From assembly GCA_018052705.1 (NCBI GenBank), contig JAGPMW010000001.1:1-64000 (forward strand): a DNA stretch of 64,000 bases. Direction: 5' to 3'. The position numbers were made by a program, and so were the translations under genes. This document shows, piece by piece, positions 7,291 to 16,369 of the stretch; the stretch's first letter is position 1; the number at the start of each line of letters is the position of its first letter. Below the pieces are notes generated by a model, which did no database searches, had not been told where the DNA came from, and saw only the letters and a list, made by a program, of their open reading frames with translations. This DNA is from Selenomonas sp. GTDB taxonomy: Bacteria; Bacillota; Negativicutes; Selenomonadales; Selenomonadaceae.

Positions 7291-8688
7291 ATGGACTTAT
7301 CTCTTACTCAGTTCCTTATTATTGTGATTACCATTGCGCTGGTAATTGGTGGCGGTATCTATGCCGCGCACTCGGTGAAATCAGCAGAAGGCTACAGCCT
7401 CGGGGGGCGCGCCGCCGGTGTGCCCCTGGTTGCGGGCAGCATTGCGGGGACCTGCGTCGGTGGCGGTGCTACGGTTGGTACGGCGCAACTGGCCTCAACG
7501 ATCGGCTTGTCTGCCTGGTGGTTCACAATCGGAACCGGACTCAGTCTGATTCTCATGGGCCTTTTTTACGCCCGTCCATTGCGCCGTACCTCTTTAGAGA
7601 CGATTTCCCAATATCTGGTACTAAACTATGGCAAAGCCTCAGGGACTTTTACCAGCGTGGTATCATCAACCGGCATTCTATTCAGCACCGTTGCCAGCTG
7701 CCTGCCAGGAATCCAGATCCTGATGGTCGTTTTAGGAATTTCTGATTGGGCAGCAGCCGGTATTCTGTTGCTTCTGGTTGCTTCGTACAGCTTCTTTGGC
7801 GGAATGAAAAGTGCCGGCGTCGGCGGCATACTAAAAATGATCATCATCTGGGTCAGCCTCTTCATTGCTGGCAGTTCAGCAATCTATGCCATCCACACGC
7901 AGCCAGAACTAACGGCTGCACTGCCAGACCATCCCTGGTTCAGCCTGTTTGGCAATGGTGTATCCAATGCCCTGACGAATCTGTTTTCGCTGATTGTCGG
8001 TATGCTGTGCACCCAAAGCTATATTCAGGCAATCTTCTCAGCCTCAAATCCACGTACGGCATCAATTGGTGCTTTTATGGCGGCTCTTATTACGATTCCA
8101 GTTGGCTTGCCCTGTGCAATGATTGGCATGTATATGCATGCCGCTCATCCAGAGGTCTCGCCGATTCTCGTCCTGCCGACTTATCTGCTCGAATATCAGC
8201 CAACATTGATTGGTGCTGTTGCCATGGGTGGCATTGTTTTGTCACTCATTGGTTCCATTGCCGGCTTATCGCTGGGCATCGGCACGATGTTATCACGGGA
8301 TATCCTGACAAAGGCCTTCCACGTAACAAAGCCGCAGAGCCAATTGCAGCTGACCCGAGCGGTCGTCCTCGGAGTTATTTTCCTGTCATCGATTATTGCA
8401 ATCCTGAATGAGGACTCGCAGGTGCTGTTTTGGACTTATTTGTCGATGGCGCTGCGCGGCGGTGGCATCTTCCTGCCATTGACACTGGCTATCTTCCGCC
8501 CACATGCGGTTTCAGGCCATTGGGCAATTACCTCTATGGTGGTATCTACCCTGACCGCTATCGCAGCAGCAATCCTGTACCCGCCTGTAAATCCGTTGTT
8601 CATTGGGCTGGTACTGAGCTGTCTCCTGCTGCTTCCTGGTTATCTCCAAAATAAAGCTCACCCATACGCGGAACACTCCCTGCATTAA
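7291..8688 (+). CDS. Sodium:solute symporter (SSS family)
   Basis: This 465-aa membrane protein has about 13 hydrophobic segments. SSS-family signs are SAEGYSLGGRAAGVPLVAGSIAG (sodium-site helix, residues about 30-55), the GTAQLASTIGLSAWW stretch and the glycine-rich SFFGGMKSAGVGGILKMI near residue 165. The family imports sugars, amino acids, vitamins or carboxylates with Na+; the substrate cannot be told. GGAGGTG is located 9 bases before the ATG. It is divergent from a LysR gene that likely controls it. A bidirectional terminator closes the unit. Confidence 0.85.
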   Translation: MDLSLTQFLIIVITIALVIGGGIYAAHSVKSAEGYSLGGRAAGVPLVAGSIAGTCVGGGATVGTAQLASTIGLSAWWFTIGTGLSLILMGLFYARPLRRTSLETISQYLVLNYGKASGTFTSVVSSTGILFSTVASCLPGIQILMVVLGISDWAAAGILLLLVASYSFFGGMKSAGVGGILKMIIIWVSLFIAGSSAIYAIHTQPELTAALPDHPWFSLFGNGVSNALTNLFSLIVGMLCTQSYIQAIFSASNPRTASIGAFMAALITIPVGLPCAMIGMYMHAAHPEVSPILVLPTYLLEYQPTLIGAVAMGGIVLSLIGSIAGLSLGIGTMLSRDILTKAFHVTKPQSQLQLTRAVVLGVIFLSSIIAILNEDSQVLFWTYLSMALRGGGIFLPLTLAIFRPHAVSGHWAITSMVVSTLTAIAAAILYPPVNPLFIGLVLSCLLLLPGYLQNKAHPYAEHSLH

Positions 8689-8730
8689 CATTATAATAAG
8701 CAAATCTGTTTCACTGCTGTCAGGAATAAG

Positions 8731-8777
8731 AAAAGCCACGGCTGCCGCCCTATAAAGGGAATGCAGCCGTGGCTTTT
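8731..8777. terminator. Bidirectional intrinsic terminator
   Basis: AAAAGCCACGGCTGC (8731-8745) is exactly complementary to GCAGCCGTGGCTTTT (8763-8777). It separates the converging symporter gene and the small gene at 8793. Confidence 0.92.
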
Positions 8778-8792
8778 AAGATCGTATCCGGT

Positions 8793-9053
8793 TCAGGCAT
8801 GTGCCAGTTCGTCGTTTTCATCAAATACCGGCGTCTTGGCCCCCAGCAGCTTATTGAAATCAAGGTTAGGCAGCTTACCTTCGCGTGCATTACGCACCTG
8901 CTCCGTTACCGTATGATCATCGGCAAACGGCCGGCACTCCGTCAGGCTTTGTTCCATAGCAGCAGTTTCTGGGATATAAAAGCCCAGTTTATCTGCAACA
9001 GCTTTAAACGCATAGAGGCGTTCCGCCAATTCACACCACTCAAGATTCTTCAT
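8793..9053 (-). CDS. Hypothetical 86-aa protein
   Basis: I do not recognise this gene. It encodes a small soluble, acidic protein with no membrane segment or signal peptide; the only cysteines are at about residues 7 and 40. The first 35 residues look helical (MKNLEWCELAERLYAFKAV) and the last part is polar (FDENDELAHA). The reading frame is supported by a good ribosome site, GAGGAGAG, 7 bases before the ATG, and by a strong terminator just after the stop. It is monocistronic between a transporter and a membrane-anchored unknown protein, so context gives no function. Confidence 0.6.
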   Translation of the reverse strand: MKNLEWCELAERLYAFKAVADKLGFYIPETAAMEQSLTECRPFADDHTVTEQVRNAREGKLPNLDFNKLLGAKTPVFDENDELAHA

Positions 9054-9268
9054 GTTAAAACTCTCCTCAGATCCAGTTCCTTATTGAACTTCGTAACACT
9101 ACAACATATCTCCTGTACCGTTAATCCCTATCCGGTACAATGAATAGAAGCATAGCAGATTTACTTCCTTTTGTCAAATTTGGTTGTTTATATCTACCAA
9201 TTGCTCCTTTTCCCTGTTTTATGTTACACTAGGAACAGTATAAAATATACCAATATGAGGTGTTTCCA

Positions 9269-9658
9269 ATGTCAAAAATTTACCTGATTATCCTGTTCCT
9301 GCTCGCAGTATTATTCCTATTCGAGATGCGTCATTCGCTGCGGCGCTCGTCGGAAACAAACCGCCTGATCACGAAATATATCGATGATCGGCAAAATAAA
9401 GAGCTTATCGGCGAAATCTATCGTTATTGCCTCAGTGACTTTAAATTGCGCCGGATTATGAAAAAATATCAGATCAGTCCAGACGATATTGAAGCACTTT
9501 ACCAGAAATTAATTATCTGGGGTAATTTCCGCAAAGGCCGCCGTTTCGTACCGATCTCTTCCTTCTTTTATGTCTATACATTGGAGTATTTGATCAAAAA
9601 CAAGAATGAAGATGCCAAAAAACTCACCATGCGCTGCATGAACTTCTTCCACATATGA
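9269..9658 (+). CDS. Hypothetical membrane-anchored protein, 129 aa
   Basis: I do not recognise the family. The protein has one N-terminal membrane helix (about residues 3-20, IYLIILFLLAVLFLFEM) followed by a basic cytosolic domain rich in K and R with predicted helices (NRLITKYIDDRQNKELIGE, LRRIMKKYQISPDDIEALYQ). The C-terminus FYVYTLEYLIKNKNEDAKKL is also helical. The ATG at 9269 is chosen because GAGGTG lies 6 bases upstream; a GTG at 9260 overlaps the ribosome site. A terminator follows directly. It may be a lineage-specific regulatory or scaffolding protein; this is a guess. Confidence 0.65.
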   Translation: MSKIYLIILFLLAVLFLFEMRHSLRRSSETNRLITKYIDDRQNKELIGEIYRYCLSDFKLRRIMKKYQISPDDIEALYQKLIIWGNFRKGRRFVPISSFFYVYTLEYLIKNKNEDAKKLTMRCMNFFHI

Positions 9659-9671
9659 TTACTGCAGATAG

Positions 9672-9715
9672 AAAGCTCCCATCTCTGACCGCAATGGTTA
9701 AAGATGGGAGCTTTT
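9672..9715. terminator. Bidirectional terminator at the end of the his operon
   Basis: AAAGCTCCCATCT (9672-9684) pairs with AGATGGGAGCTTT (9702-9714), ending in TTTT. It lies between the converging 9269 gene and the last gene of the his transcription unit. Confidence 0.9.
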
Positions 9716-9736
9716 ATTAGAATACTTGCCAAAAAA

Positions 9737-10483
9737 TCAGATCCGGCCAACGGAAGCGGCATAAACAGCAAATTCCTGCTTGCCGTCAAGACCAAGCGCC
9801 TGATTCAGTTTGTCGTCTGAGAACGCGCCAATGGCACATACGCCTGTCTTGATGGTCTGCGCCGCCAGATACAAGTTTTGGCAGACATGACCAGCATCAA
9901 GAAACAAATACCGGTAGCCCCGAGTACCAAAGCGGTTGGTCATACGCTCGAGGACAGCCGCCCAGACAAAAGTAACCGCATTATTGGCGGTCATGTTCTT
10001 GGCACGGAACGCTGAACGGAATTGTTCTCCTGCCGCCTCATCCGAAGTCAGTGGCAGTAACGCATGCTCAAAGGCCAGATAGCGGTACAGACCCGGATGA
10101 AGCCCATGCACATGCTGGATATACAGATAGGTTTCAAACGCGTGCCGCGCGCCGGCCGACGGGACATTACGGGTACTGCCGCAGTTCGGCAGCCCCATCT
10201 TGACCCCCTGCGTACACCAGAGCAGATAGGACAGCTCCTTGAATGTCAACGGCATATCACTGTACTGACGGACCGTCGCCCGCAGCTCGATGAGCTCGAG
10301 GAAATTCACGGTCTGGTCTGGCAGGAGCTCCGGGTCCGACAGCGCAATAATCTTTGTCCCCGCTGCTACCGGCTTCTCCGGTACGGGTGGCGGCGTCCCC
10401 TCAGAAAAAGGAGTCGTCGGATTCTGTTCGAGCGTGGTATCCGCCATGAATTGTTCTTCGATTGATTGTTCCTTATCGCTCAC
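9737..10483 (-). CDS. SagB-type nitroreductase-fold dehydrogenase
   Basis: The 248-aa product has a variable, proline-rich N-terminus (to about residue 35) and then an FMN-dependent nitroreductase fold of the SagB/ThcOx type: a RATVRQYSDMPLTFKELSYLLW opening (as RxxxRxY), PSAGARHAFETYLY, GLYRY, and the late DAGHVCQNLYLAA segment. SagB enzymes oxidise azolines in peptide natural products, but many stand-alone relatives have unknown substrates, and no cyclodehydratase or precursor peptide is visible here. The GTG at 10483 is preferred because AAGGAGGGG lies 8 bases upstream, 13 bases after hisIE. Co-transcription with his genes is likely. Confidence 0.78.
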   Translation of the reverse strand: MSDKEQSIEEQFMADTTLEQNPTTPFSEGTPPPVPEKPVAAGTKIIALSDPELLPDQTVNFLELIELRATVRQYSDMPLTFKELSYLLWCTQGVKMGLPNCGSTRNVPSAGARHAFETYLYIQHVHGLHPGLYRYLAFEHALLPLTSDEAAGEQFRSAFRAKNMTANNAVTFVWAAVLERMTNRFGTRGYRYLFLDAGHVCQNLYLAAQTIKTGVCAIGAFSDDKLNQALGLDGKQEFAVYAASVGRI

Positions 10484-10496
10484 GGGCCTCCCCTCC

Positions 10497-11207
10497 TTAT
10501 AGATCCGGACGGTTGCCGGATTTACCGGTGAACTGATGATACGCATTGCCTTTGCGGCGGCTCATAAGTTCACCCAGCAGCTGATCCGGGCTCAGCTTGT
10601 GATAGGCCAGCAGAACAAGGCAGTGGTACCAAAGATCCCCCATCTCATAAAGGACGTCTTCTTTGCTGTTGTTCTTCGATGCAATAACCGTCTCAACGGC
10701 TTCCTCGCCAACCTTCTTGAGAATCTTGTCCTGTCCTTTCTCGAAAAGATAATTGGTATACGAGCCCTCAACCGGATTCAGCTGGCGGTCCTGAATGACA
10801 TTGTAGAGCTCATTGAGGACCGTAGTCAGCGAGTTCTGCGGCTCGGGTGCAACAACAGCTACACTCTTTTCTTCGGTTTGCAAAAGCTTGCGGCCGCTGA
10901 AACAGGTATAGGTGCCGGTATGACAGGCTACACCGGTCTGATGTACGCGGAGCAGCAGGGTATCACCATCGCAGTCATAGGATATCTCCTTCACCTTCTG
11001 CTTATTGCCGGACTCTTCGCCTTTGTTCCATAGCTTCTGACGGCTGCGGCTGTAGAACCAGGTATAGCCAGTTGCGAGGGTCTTCTGCAAAGATTCCTCG
11101 TTCATATAGGCCAGCATAAGCACTTGCCCATTCTCTTCCTGTACTACTGCGGGAACCAGACCCTTCTCGTCGAATTTTACCATAGAAATGTCAATGTTCT
11201 TGTCCAT
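10497..11207 (-). CDS. hisI: Bifunctional phosphoribosyl-AMP cyclohydrolase / phosphoribosyl-ATP pyrophosphatase HisIE
   Basis: The 236-aa fusion catalyses steps 2 and 3 of histidine synthesis. Residues 1-110 are His[27 protein letters not shown], and the metal-binding [20 protein letters not shown] with its conserved Asp and Cys residues. Residues 122-215 are HisE: a [20 protein letters not shown] run followed by [12 protein letters not shown] and [14 protein letters not shown], the helical MazG-like pyrophosphatase motifs. Its ATG overlaps the hisF stop by one base (TAATG), indicating translational coupling. The start is fixed by this overlap. It is followed within 13 bases by a SagB-like gene. 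Confidence 0.97.
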   Translation of the reverse strand: MDKNIDISMVKFDEKGLVPAVVQEENGQVLMLAYMNEESLQKTLATGYTWFYSRSRQKLWNKGEESGNKQKVKEISYDCDGDTLLLRVHQTGVACHTGTYTCFSGRKLLQTEEKSVAVVAPEPQNSLTTVLNELYNVIQDRQLNPVEGSYTNYLFEKGQDKILKKVGEEAVETVIASKNNSKEDVLYEMGDLWYHCLVLLAYHKLSPDQLLGELMSRRKGNAYHQFTGKSGNRPDL

Positions 11208-11965
11208 TAGAATCTTACCTCCACGCCACGAGATTTTAGATAATCCTTCACTTGTCTTACCGTAAACTTGCCATAGTGGAACACAGAGGCAGCCAGTACC
11301 GCATCGGCTTTGCCGAGAGTCAGTACATCATAGAAATGCTCGAGCTCACCTGCACCGCCTGATGCGATGACCGGTACATTAACCGCTTCAGACACGGCCC
11401 GGGTCAACGGGATGTCATAACCGTCTTTTGTACCATCGGCATCCATACTGGTCAGCAGAATCTCTCCAGCACCCAGGTCAACCGCTTTTCTGACCCATTC
11501 GATGCAGTCAAGGCCAGTCGGTGTACGCCCCCCGTTCACATAGACCTCCCAGCGATCCTCACCGCTGCGCCGGGCATCTACTGCCAGAACAATACACTGA
11601 CGGCCGAACTTTTCGGCCCCCTCGCGGATCAGGTCCGGATTCTGGATGGCTGCCGTATTGACCGACGTCTTATCAGCACCGGCCTTCAGCATGCGGCGCA
11701 TGTCCTCGACCGTTCGGATGCCTCCGCCAACCGTAAACGGAATGAATACCTGCGATGCACAATTCTGAGCCACCTGTACCATCGTATTGCGCTGTTCATG
11801 AGACGCAGTAATATCAAGAAATACCAGCTCATCCGCACGCTCTGAGTCATAACGCGCCGCGAGCTCAACCGGGTCGCCGGCATCGCGCAGGCCAACGAAA
11901 TTAGTGCCTTTGACAACACGACCATCTTTTACGTCGAGACAAGGAATAATTCTCTTTGTATACAT
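11207..11965 (-). CDS. hisF: Imidazole glycerol phosphate synthase, cyclase subunit HisF
   Basis: The 252-aa TIM barrel joins the HisH glutaminase to make imidazole glycerol phosphate and AICAR. The two catalytic aspartates are visible in [16 protein letters not shown] and [15 protein letters not shown], and phosphate-binding loops in [14 protein letters not shown] and [13 protein letters not shown]. The ATG at 11965 has GAGGAGGGA 6 bases upstream, inside the end of hisA; the frame is open to 11992 but that start lacks support. It lies one base beyond the hisA stop. Confidence 0.97.
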   Translation of the reverse strand: MYTKRIIPCLDVKDGRVVKGTNFVGLRDAGDPVELAARYDSERADELVFLDITASHEQRNTMVQVAQNCASQVFIPFTVGGGIRTVEDMRRMLKAGADKTSVNTAAIQNPDLIREGAEKFGRQCIVLAVDARRSGEDRWEVYVNGGRTPTGLDCIEWVRKAVDLGAGEILLTSMDADGTKDGYDIPLTRAVSEAVNVPVIASGGAGELEHFYDVLTLGKADAVLAASVFHYGKFTVRQVKDYLKSRGVEVRF

Positions 11966-11966
11966 T

Positions 11967-12698
11967 TTATCCCTCCTCGCCGGCAATTTCAATAGCCTCT
12001 TGTAAATCTAATGTTCCCATATAGATGGACTTGCCGACAATTACACCTTCAATGCCATTTTTCTCATAGGGTTTGAGGGCCCGAATGTCCTCCACTGATT
12101 TCACGCCGCCTGAAGCCACAATCCGAATGCCGCTCTCGCGGGCCAGTCTGGCCGTAGCCTCAACATTAACCCCTTCCAGCGTGCCATCGCGGGCGATATC
12201 CGTATAGATGATTGTACGCACACCAGCCTCGGCCATCGCCTTAGCCAGACTCCCGACCTGTACATTTCCCGATACACCCCAGCCATCCACAGCTACAATG
12301 CCATCTTTGGCATCGATACCGACTACGACCCGGTTGCCATATTTGGCACAGGCCGCCTTAACCAGGTCCGGGTCGTGGACAGCCACTGATCCCAAAATGA
12401 CCCGGCGTACGCCAAGGGCCAGAACTTCATCAATATTCGCCATCGTCCGGATGCCGCCGCCCAGTTCAACGGGAATTGTAACCACTGCCAGGATAGCTCT
12501 CACTGTTGCCAGATTTTGAGATTTGCCAGCCAGCGCGCCATCCAGATCAACCAGATGCAAAAACTGAGCCCCCTGCTGCTGCCATTTCCGTGCCATAGCA
12601 GCAGGATCATCGGAAAAAACAGTCTCCTGTGCAAAGTCTCCTTTCAATAGACGAACACATTTACCGCCACGGATATCAATTGCAGGAAAAATAAGCAT
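11967..12698 (-). CDS. hisA: ProFAR isomerase HisA
   Basis: The 243-aa (beta-alpha)8 barrel isomerises ProFAR to PRFAR in step 4 of histidine synthesis. Family marks are [20 protein letters not shown] with the catalytic Asp8, the [17 protein letters not shown] phosphate loop, the second catalytic Asp in [12 protein letters not shown], and [12 protein letters not shown]. Its length is normal. It lies 11 bases after hisH and one base before hisF. A GGAGTGG-like site precedes the ATG. Confidence 0.97.
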   Translation of the reverse strand: MLIFPAIDIRGGKCVRLLKGDFAQETVFSDDPAAMARKWQQQGAQFLHLVDLDGALAGKSQNLATVRAILAVVTIPVELGGGIRTMANIDEVLALGVRRVILGSVAVHDPDLVKAACAKYGNRVVVGIDAKDGIVAVDGWGVSGNVQVGSLAKAMAEAGVRTIIYTDIARDGTLEGVNVEATARLARESGIRIVASGGVKSVEDIRALKPYEKNGIEGVIVGKSIYMGTLDLQEAIEIAGEEG

Positions 12699-12709
12699 GT
12701 GACCACTCC

Positions 12710-13321
12710 TTATCCTTCAATAAAATTATTCAAGATGGTCAGTCCAACATCGCCGGACTTTTCTGGATGAAACTGGGTGGCTTGAATATTGCCGGCTGCC
12801 ACGGAAGCCGTCAAAAGCTCACCATAAACCGCCGCGCTGGTGATAATTGCGTGGTCAGCCGGTACCGCATGATAACTATGGACGAAATACACATAGGACC
12901 GGGCAGGCAGATTCTTGAACAGATCGACCTGCTGCCGCGGCTCCGTGACCTCCAGGCTGTTCCAGCCCATATGCGGCACTTTAAGCTGCGGTGCCTGAAT
13001 CTTCCGGACCATACCCTTGAGGAGTCCGAGACCTGCCACGCCAGGTGATTCCTCACTGCCGTCGAACAGAATCTGTAAGCCGACACAGATTCCCAACAGC
13101 GGAAGTCCCTGCGCCACACAATCCCGTATCACAGGGATCAGTCCACTGGCGGTGAGATTCTTCATGCAGTCACCGAAGGCACCAACGCCTGGCAGGACAA
13201 TCTTATCAGCCGCAGCAATCTCAGCGGCATCACTGGTAACCCGGACTTCTGCCCCTAGTGCAGCCAAAGCTTTCTCTACGCTGAACAGATTGCCGACCCC
13301 ATAATCTATTACTGCAATCAT
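12710..13321 (-). CDS. hisH: Imidazole glycerol phosphate synthase, glutaminase subunit HisH
   Basis: The 203-aa class I glutamine amidotransferase supplies ammonia to HisF. The catalytic triad is visible: Cys79 in LLGICVGLQILF, and His/Glu in TQFHPEKSGDVG near the C-terminus. The oxyanion segment PGVGAFGDCM is near residue 45. The ATG at 13321 is chosen from the typical MIAVIDYGVGN start and the AGAGGAGG upstream; the frame extends to 13435 without a plausible start. The gap to hisB is 43 bases, the largest among hisG-hisIE. Confidence 0.97.
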   Translation of the reverse strand: MIAVIDYGVGNLFSVEKALAALGAEVRVTSDAAEIAAADKIVLPGVGAFGDCMKNLTASGLIPVIRDCVAQGLPLLGICVGLQILFDGSEESPGVAGLGLLKGMVRKIQAPQLKVPHMGWNSLEVTEPRQQVDLFKNLPARSYVYFVHSYHAVPADHAIITSAAVYGELLTASVAAGNIQATQFHPEKSGDVGLTILNNFIEG

Positions 13322-13364
13322 ATGCTTCCTCCTCTGAACTTGGAATCTGAAACAGGGTTTAGCC

Positions 13365-13958
13365 CTATAGAGTCCCCTTGGTCGATGGAATGCCATCCAC
13401 ACGTGGATCATTTTCCACCGCAATACGCAGGGCATGTCCTAATGCCTTGAAAATTGCTTCGACCTTATGATGAGAATTCGTGCCATAAAGTACTTTCACA
13501 TGCAGCGTAATGCCGGCATTAAAGGCAAACGCCCGCAGAAACTCCTCAGTCAGCTCAGTATCAAAGCCACCAATCATTGGTGCCATTCCGCCGCCATCAT
13601 AGACCAGGAACGGGCGGCCGCTGATGTCCAGCGAAACCAGTGCCAGCGTCTCGTCCATCGGCAGATAAAACGTTCCATAACGGCAGATACCAGCTTTGTC
13701 GCCGATTGCCTGCCGGAAAGCCTGTCCCAGAGCGATGCCAATGTCCTCGACCGAATGATGCCCATCCACTTCCAGATCACCATCACAGGCCAAAGTCAGA
13801 TCCATCAACCCATGCACCGTCATGAGATTGAGCATGTGGTCGAAAAAACCAATTCCCGAGTCAATAATGCCTTTGCCGCTGCCATCGAGATTCAGAACCA
13901 ATTTGATCGAGGTCTCGGCTGTCTTGCGTTCAACAGCGGCCGTACGGGTGCTGCTCAT
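13365..13958 (-). CDS. hisB: Imidazoleglycerol-phosphate dehydratase HisB
   Basis: The 197-aa enzyme dehydrates imidazole glycerol phosphate (step 6). It is the monofunctional form without a phosphatase domain. The Mn-binding histidine clusters are present in FFDHMLNLMTVHG, VDGHHSVEDIGIALG and GTNSHHKVEAIFKALG. The start ATG overlaps the hisC stop (ATGA, 4 bases), so translation is coupled. The histidinol-phosphatase needed for the next but one step is not in this operon; the nearby HD-domain gene could be considered for that role but has no resemblance to the known phosphatase families. Confidence 0.97.
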   Translation of the reverse strand: MSSTRTAAVERKTAETSIKLVLNLDGSGKGIIDSGIGFFDHMLNLMTVHGLMDLTLACDGDLEVDGHHSVEDIGIALGQAFRQAIGDKAGICRYGTFYLPMDETLALVSLDISGRPFLVYDGGGMAPMIGGFDTELTEEFLRAFAFNAGITLHVKVLYGTNSHHKVEAIFKALGHALRIAVENDPRVDGIPSTKGTL

Positions 13959-15031
13959 ACACGTTCCTCCACAAATGCCTTCATTTCTGCATACCAGCGG
14001 TCATTTTCTTCACGCAGTCCCATCGAAATGCGCAGGCAATCCTTAAGTCCCGGTGCATCACCGAAGCTGCGCACACCAATCCCCCTGCTCTCCAGATATT
14101 CATTCAGCTCTTTCGCTTTCGCATAATGTACCAGAATAAAATTGGTTTCCGATGGATACACCGTAAATCCAGCCAGCTTATCCAGCAGCGTGCTCATGCG
14201 CTTGCGCTCAGCAATCATCATCTGAATGCGCGGCACATATTCATGGCGCATCTGATAGACAATATCCGCCGCAGCCAGTGACAGGACATTCATGTGATAC
14301 GGCATATAGGATTTATCGATCATATCAACGATTGCCTCACCAGCCAGCATGTAGCCAACGCGGGCAGACGCGAGACCATACGCTTTGGAAAATGTCCGCG
14401 CAATAATGAGATTCGGATGATCTTTCAACAGACTGACCGACGTACGTCCATAAAATTCGATGTAAGCTTCATCGATGAGGAAAGCACAGTTGCTATGGAT
14501 ATGATCGGCAATATACTCGATATCACTGATCGAAAAACCATTACCGGTCGGATTGTTCGGGTTGCAGAGAACCGCCAGTCCGGCCTTATTCTCATTTACG
14601 GTGCTCACGAACTTCTCGAGATCGAGCGTGTAGTCGGACTCCAGCGCCACCGGAACGCCAAGTGCCTGAGCCGCCTGAGCGTAAATACGATACATCGAGA
14701 ACGACGGCTCCGGATAAACAATCCGCTTCGCCTTCGTACCACCGAAGCAATAAAACAGCTTTTCGATGATTTCACTCGAACCACTGCCTATCAATACATT
14801 CTCTTTCTGCAGGCTCTGGTTCTGAGCAATCTGCTCACGCAGAGCATCGTATTCCTCATTCGGGTAACGGTTAAATGCAACCCGCGAGAGACGCCCCATC
14901 AGACGGTCTTCGACCATCGGCGGCAGGTTCATATTGCATTCGTTGGCGTTGACCTTGATGGTCCAGTCACGCTCCACCACATCGTAGGATGGCATATCTT
15001 TTAAACCAGTACGGTATTTCAACATAGACAA
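13955..15031 (-). CDS. hisC: Histidinol-phosphate aminotransferase HisC
   Basis: The 358-aa fold-type I PLP enzyme converts imidazole-acetol phosphate to histidinol phosphate. Marks are NANECNMNLPP near the N-terminus, GSGSSEIIEKLF, the CNPNNPTGNGFS loop, LIDEAYIEF, and the PLP lysine, Lys216, in ARTFSKAYGLASARVG. A TTG at 15031 is 6 bases from AGGAGG and an ATG at 15025 is 12 bases away; the TTG fits the spacing better, but the choice is open. The stop overlaps the hisB start. Confidence 0.95.
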   Translation of the reverse strand: MSMLKYRTGLKDMPSYDVVERDWTIKVNANECNMNLPPMVEDRLMGRLSRVAFNRYPNEEYDALREQIAQNQSLQKENVLIGSGSSEIIEKLFYCFGGTKAKRIVYPEPSFSMYRIYAQAAQALGVPVALESDYTLDLEKFVSTVNENKAGLAVLCNPNNPTGNGFSISDIEYIADHIHSNCAFLIDEAYIEFYGRTSVSLLKDHPNLIIARTFSKAYGLASARVGYMLAGEAIVDMIDKSYMPYHMNVLSLAAADIVYQMRHEYVPRIQMMIAERKRMSTLLDKLAGFTVYPSETNFILVHYAKAKELNEYLESRGIGVRSFGDAPGLKDCLRISMGLREENDRWYAEMKAFVEERV

Positions 15032-16369
15032 TCAATTCCTCCTCAAACGGATTGCATTAGCATGAGCCTGCAGGCCCTCAGTCTCGGCCAGACGGATAAT
15101 ATCGTCGCTGACGGCTTCGAGTGCGGGCTGGGTATAGGATATGATGCTCGTCCGCTTCATAAATGTCTCGACATTCAGTACGCTGTAGTAGCGGGCTGTA
15201 CCACCAGTCGGCAGAACATGATTTGGTCCGGCAAAATAATCCCCCAGCGGCTCAGGTGAATAAGCCCCCAGGAACACCGCTCCGGCATGACGCACATACG
15301 GCAGCAGCTGGAATGGCTGCTCCGTCAGGATCTCCATGTGCTCTGGTGCCGAAACATTGGCGAAGTGCATAGCCTGCATGATATCTTCAGCAATAACGAT
15401 CAGACCATTACGATCGATTGAAGCCTGGGCAATCTCACGACGTGGCAGTCTGGCCAGCTGCTTCTCAGCTTCAGCTGCAACCTTCTGCGCCAGCTCGGCA
15501 TCATCTGTGATCACGATGCTCGAGGCCAGCGGATCATGCTCAGCCTGACTCAGCATATCGGCTGCCGTATAGACAGGATCAGCAGTCTTATCGGCTACGA
15601 TCAGGATCTCACTTGGTCCCGCCAGCATATCGATGTCGACATGACCATAGACTTCTTTTTTGGCCAGTGTGACAAAGATATTTCCCGGTCCAGTGATCTT
15701 ATCAACGCGGGGAATTGTCTCAGTGCCGAACGCCATTGCAGCAACTGCCTGGGCGCCCCCGATCTTGTAAATCTTCTTTACCCCGGCAGCGCGGGCAGCA
15801 ATAAGCACATACGGATTAATCTTGCCATTCTTCGGCGGGACCATCATGATGATCTCACGGACCCCAGCCACTGAAGCTGGTACCGCATTCATGATGACCG
15901 ATGATGGATATGCCGCTGTCCCGCCCGGGACGTAGATGCCTACCCGGTCGAGCGGAATGATCGACTGTCCGAGAATCGATCCCTGCTCACGATAGGTCAT
16001 CCAGGAGTTCGGTTTCTGCTCCTGATGATAGCGGCGTACATTATCCGCCGCCTTATTCAGAGACTCTACAACGGCCGGATCAGCCTCAGCCTCAGCGGCC
16101 TTGAACTCCGCCTCGCTGACGAGGAAATCCTGTGGTTCAAACTCCACCCGGTCAATAAGCTTCGTATAATGAACGATGGCTTTATCACCATCGTTGCGAA
16201 CATCGCGGACAATGCGGCGGACCAGCTCAGCTGCGCTCAGGTCCTCACCAAACAGTTTCTTGTTGGCCTCACGGATCTTAGGATTGAGCTCTACCTCGTC
16301 GAATGCAGCCTTGGTCAACAACTGCTCCACTGCCTGCTCTCCAACTTCACTTGCTTTGACGATTCTCAT
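15032..16369 (-). CDS. hisD: Histidinol dehydrogenase HisD
   Basis: The 445-aa zinc enzyme oxidises histidinol to histidine in two NAD-dependent steps. Conserved blocks seen are RVGIYVPGGTAAYPSSVIMN, KIGGAQAVAAMAFGTETIP, VDKITGPGNIFVTLAKKEVYG (in parts), DMLAGPSEILI, DMLSQAEHDPLA with the zinc-ligand region, APEHMEI and AGPNHVLPTGGTARY. The start overlaps the hisG stop by 4 bases (ATGA), and hisC begins immediately after the stop with its ribosome site inside hisD. Confidence 0.97.
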   Translation of the reverse strand: MRIVKASEVGEQAVEQLLTKAAFDEVELNPKIREANKKLFGEDLSAAELVRRIVRDVRNDGDKAIVHYTKLIDRVEFEPQDFLVSEAEFKAAEAEADPAVVESLNKAADNVRRYHQEQKPNSWMTYREQGSILGQSIIPLDRVGIYVPGGTAAYPSSVIMNAVPASVAGVREIIMMVPPKNGKINPYVLIAARAAGVKKIYKIGGAQAVAAMAFGTETIPRVDKITGPGNIFVTLAKKEVYGHVDIDMLAGPSEILIVADKTADPVYTAADMLSQAEHDPLASSIVITDDAELAQKVAAEAEKQLARLPRREIAQASIDRNGLIVIAEDIMQAMHFANVSAPEHMEILTEQPFQLLPYVRHAGAVFLGAYSPEPLGDYFAGPNHVLPTGGTARYYSVLNVETFMKRTSIISYTQPALEAVSDDIIRLAETEGLQAHANAIRLRRN

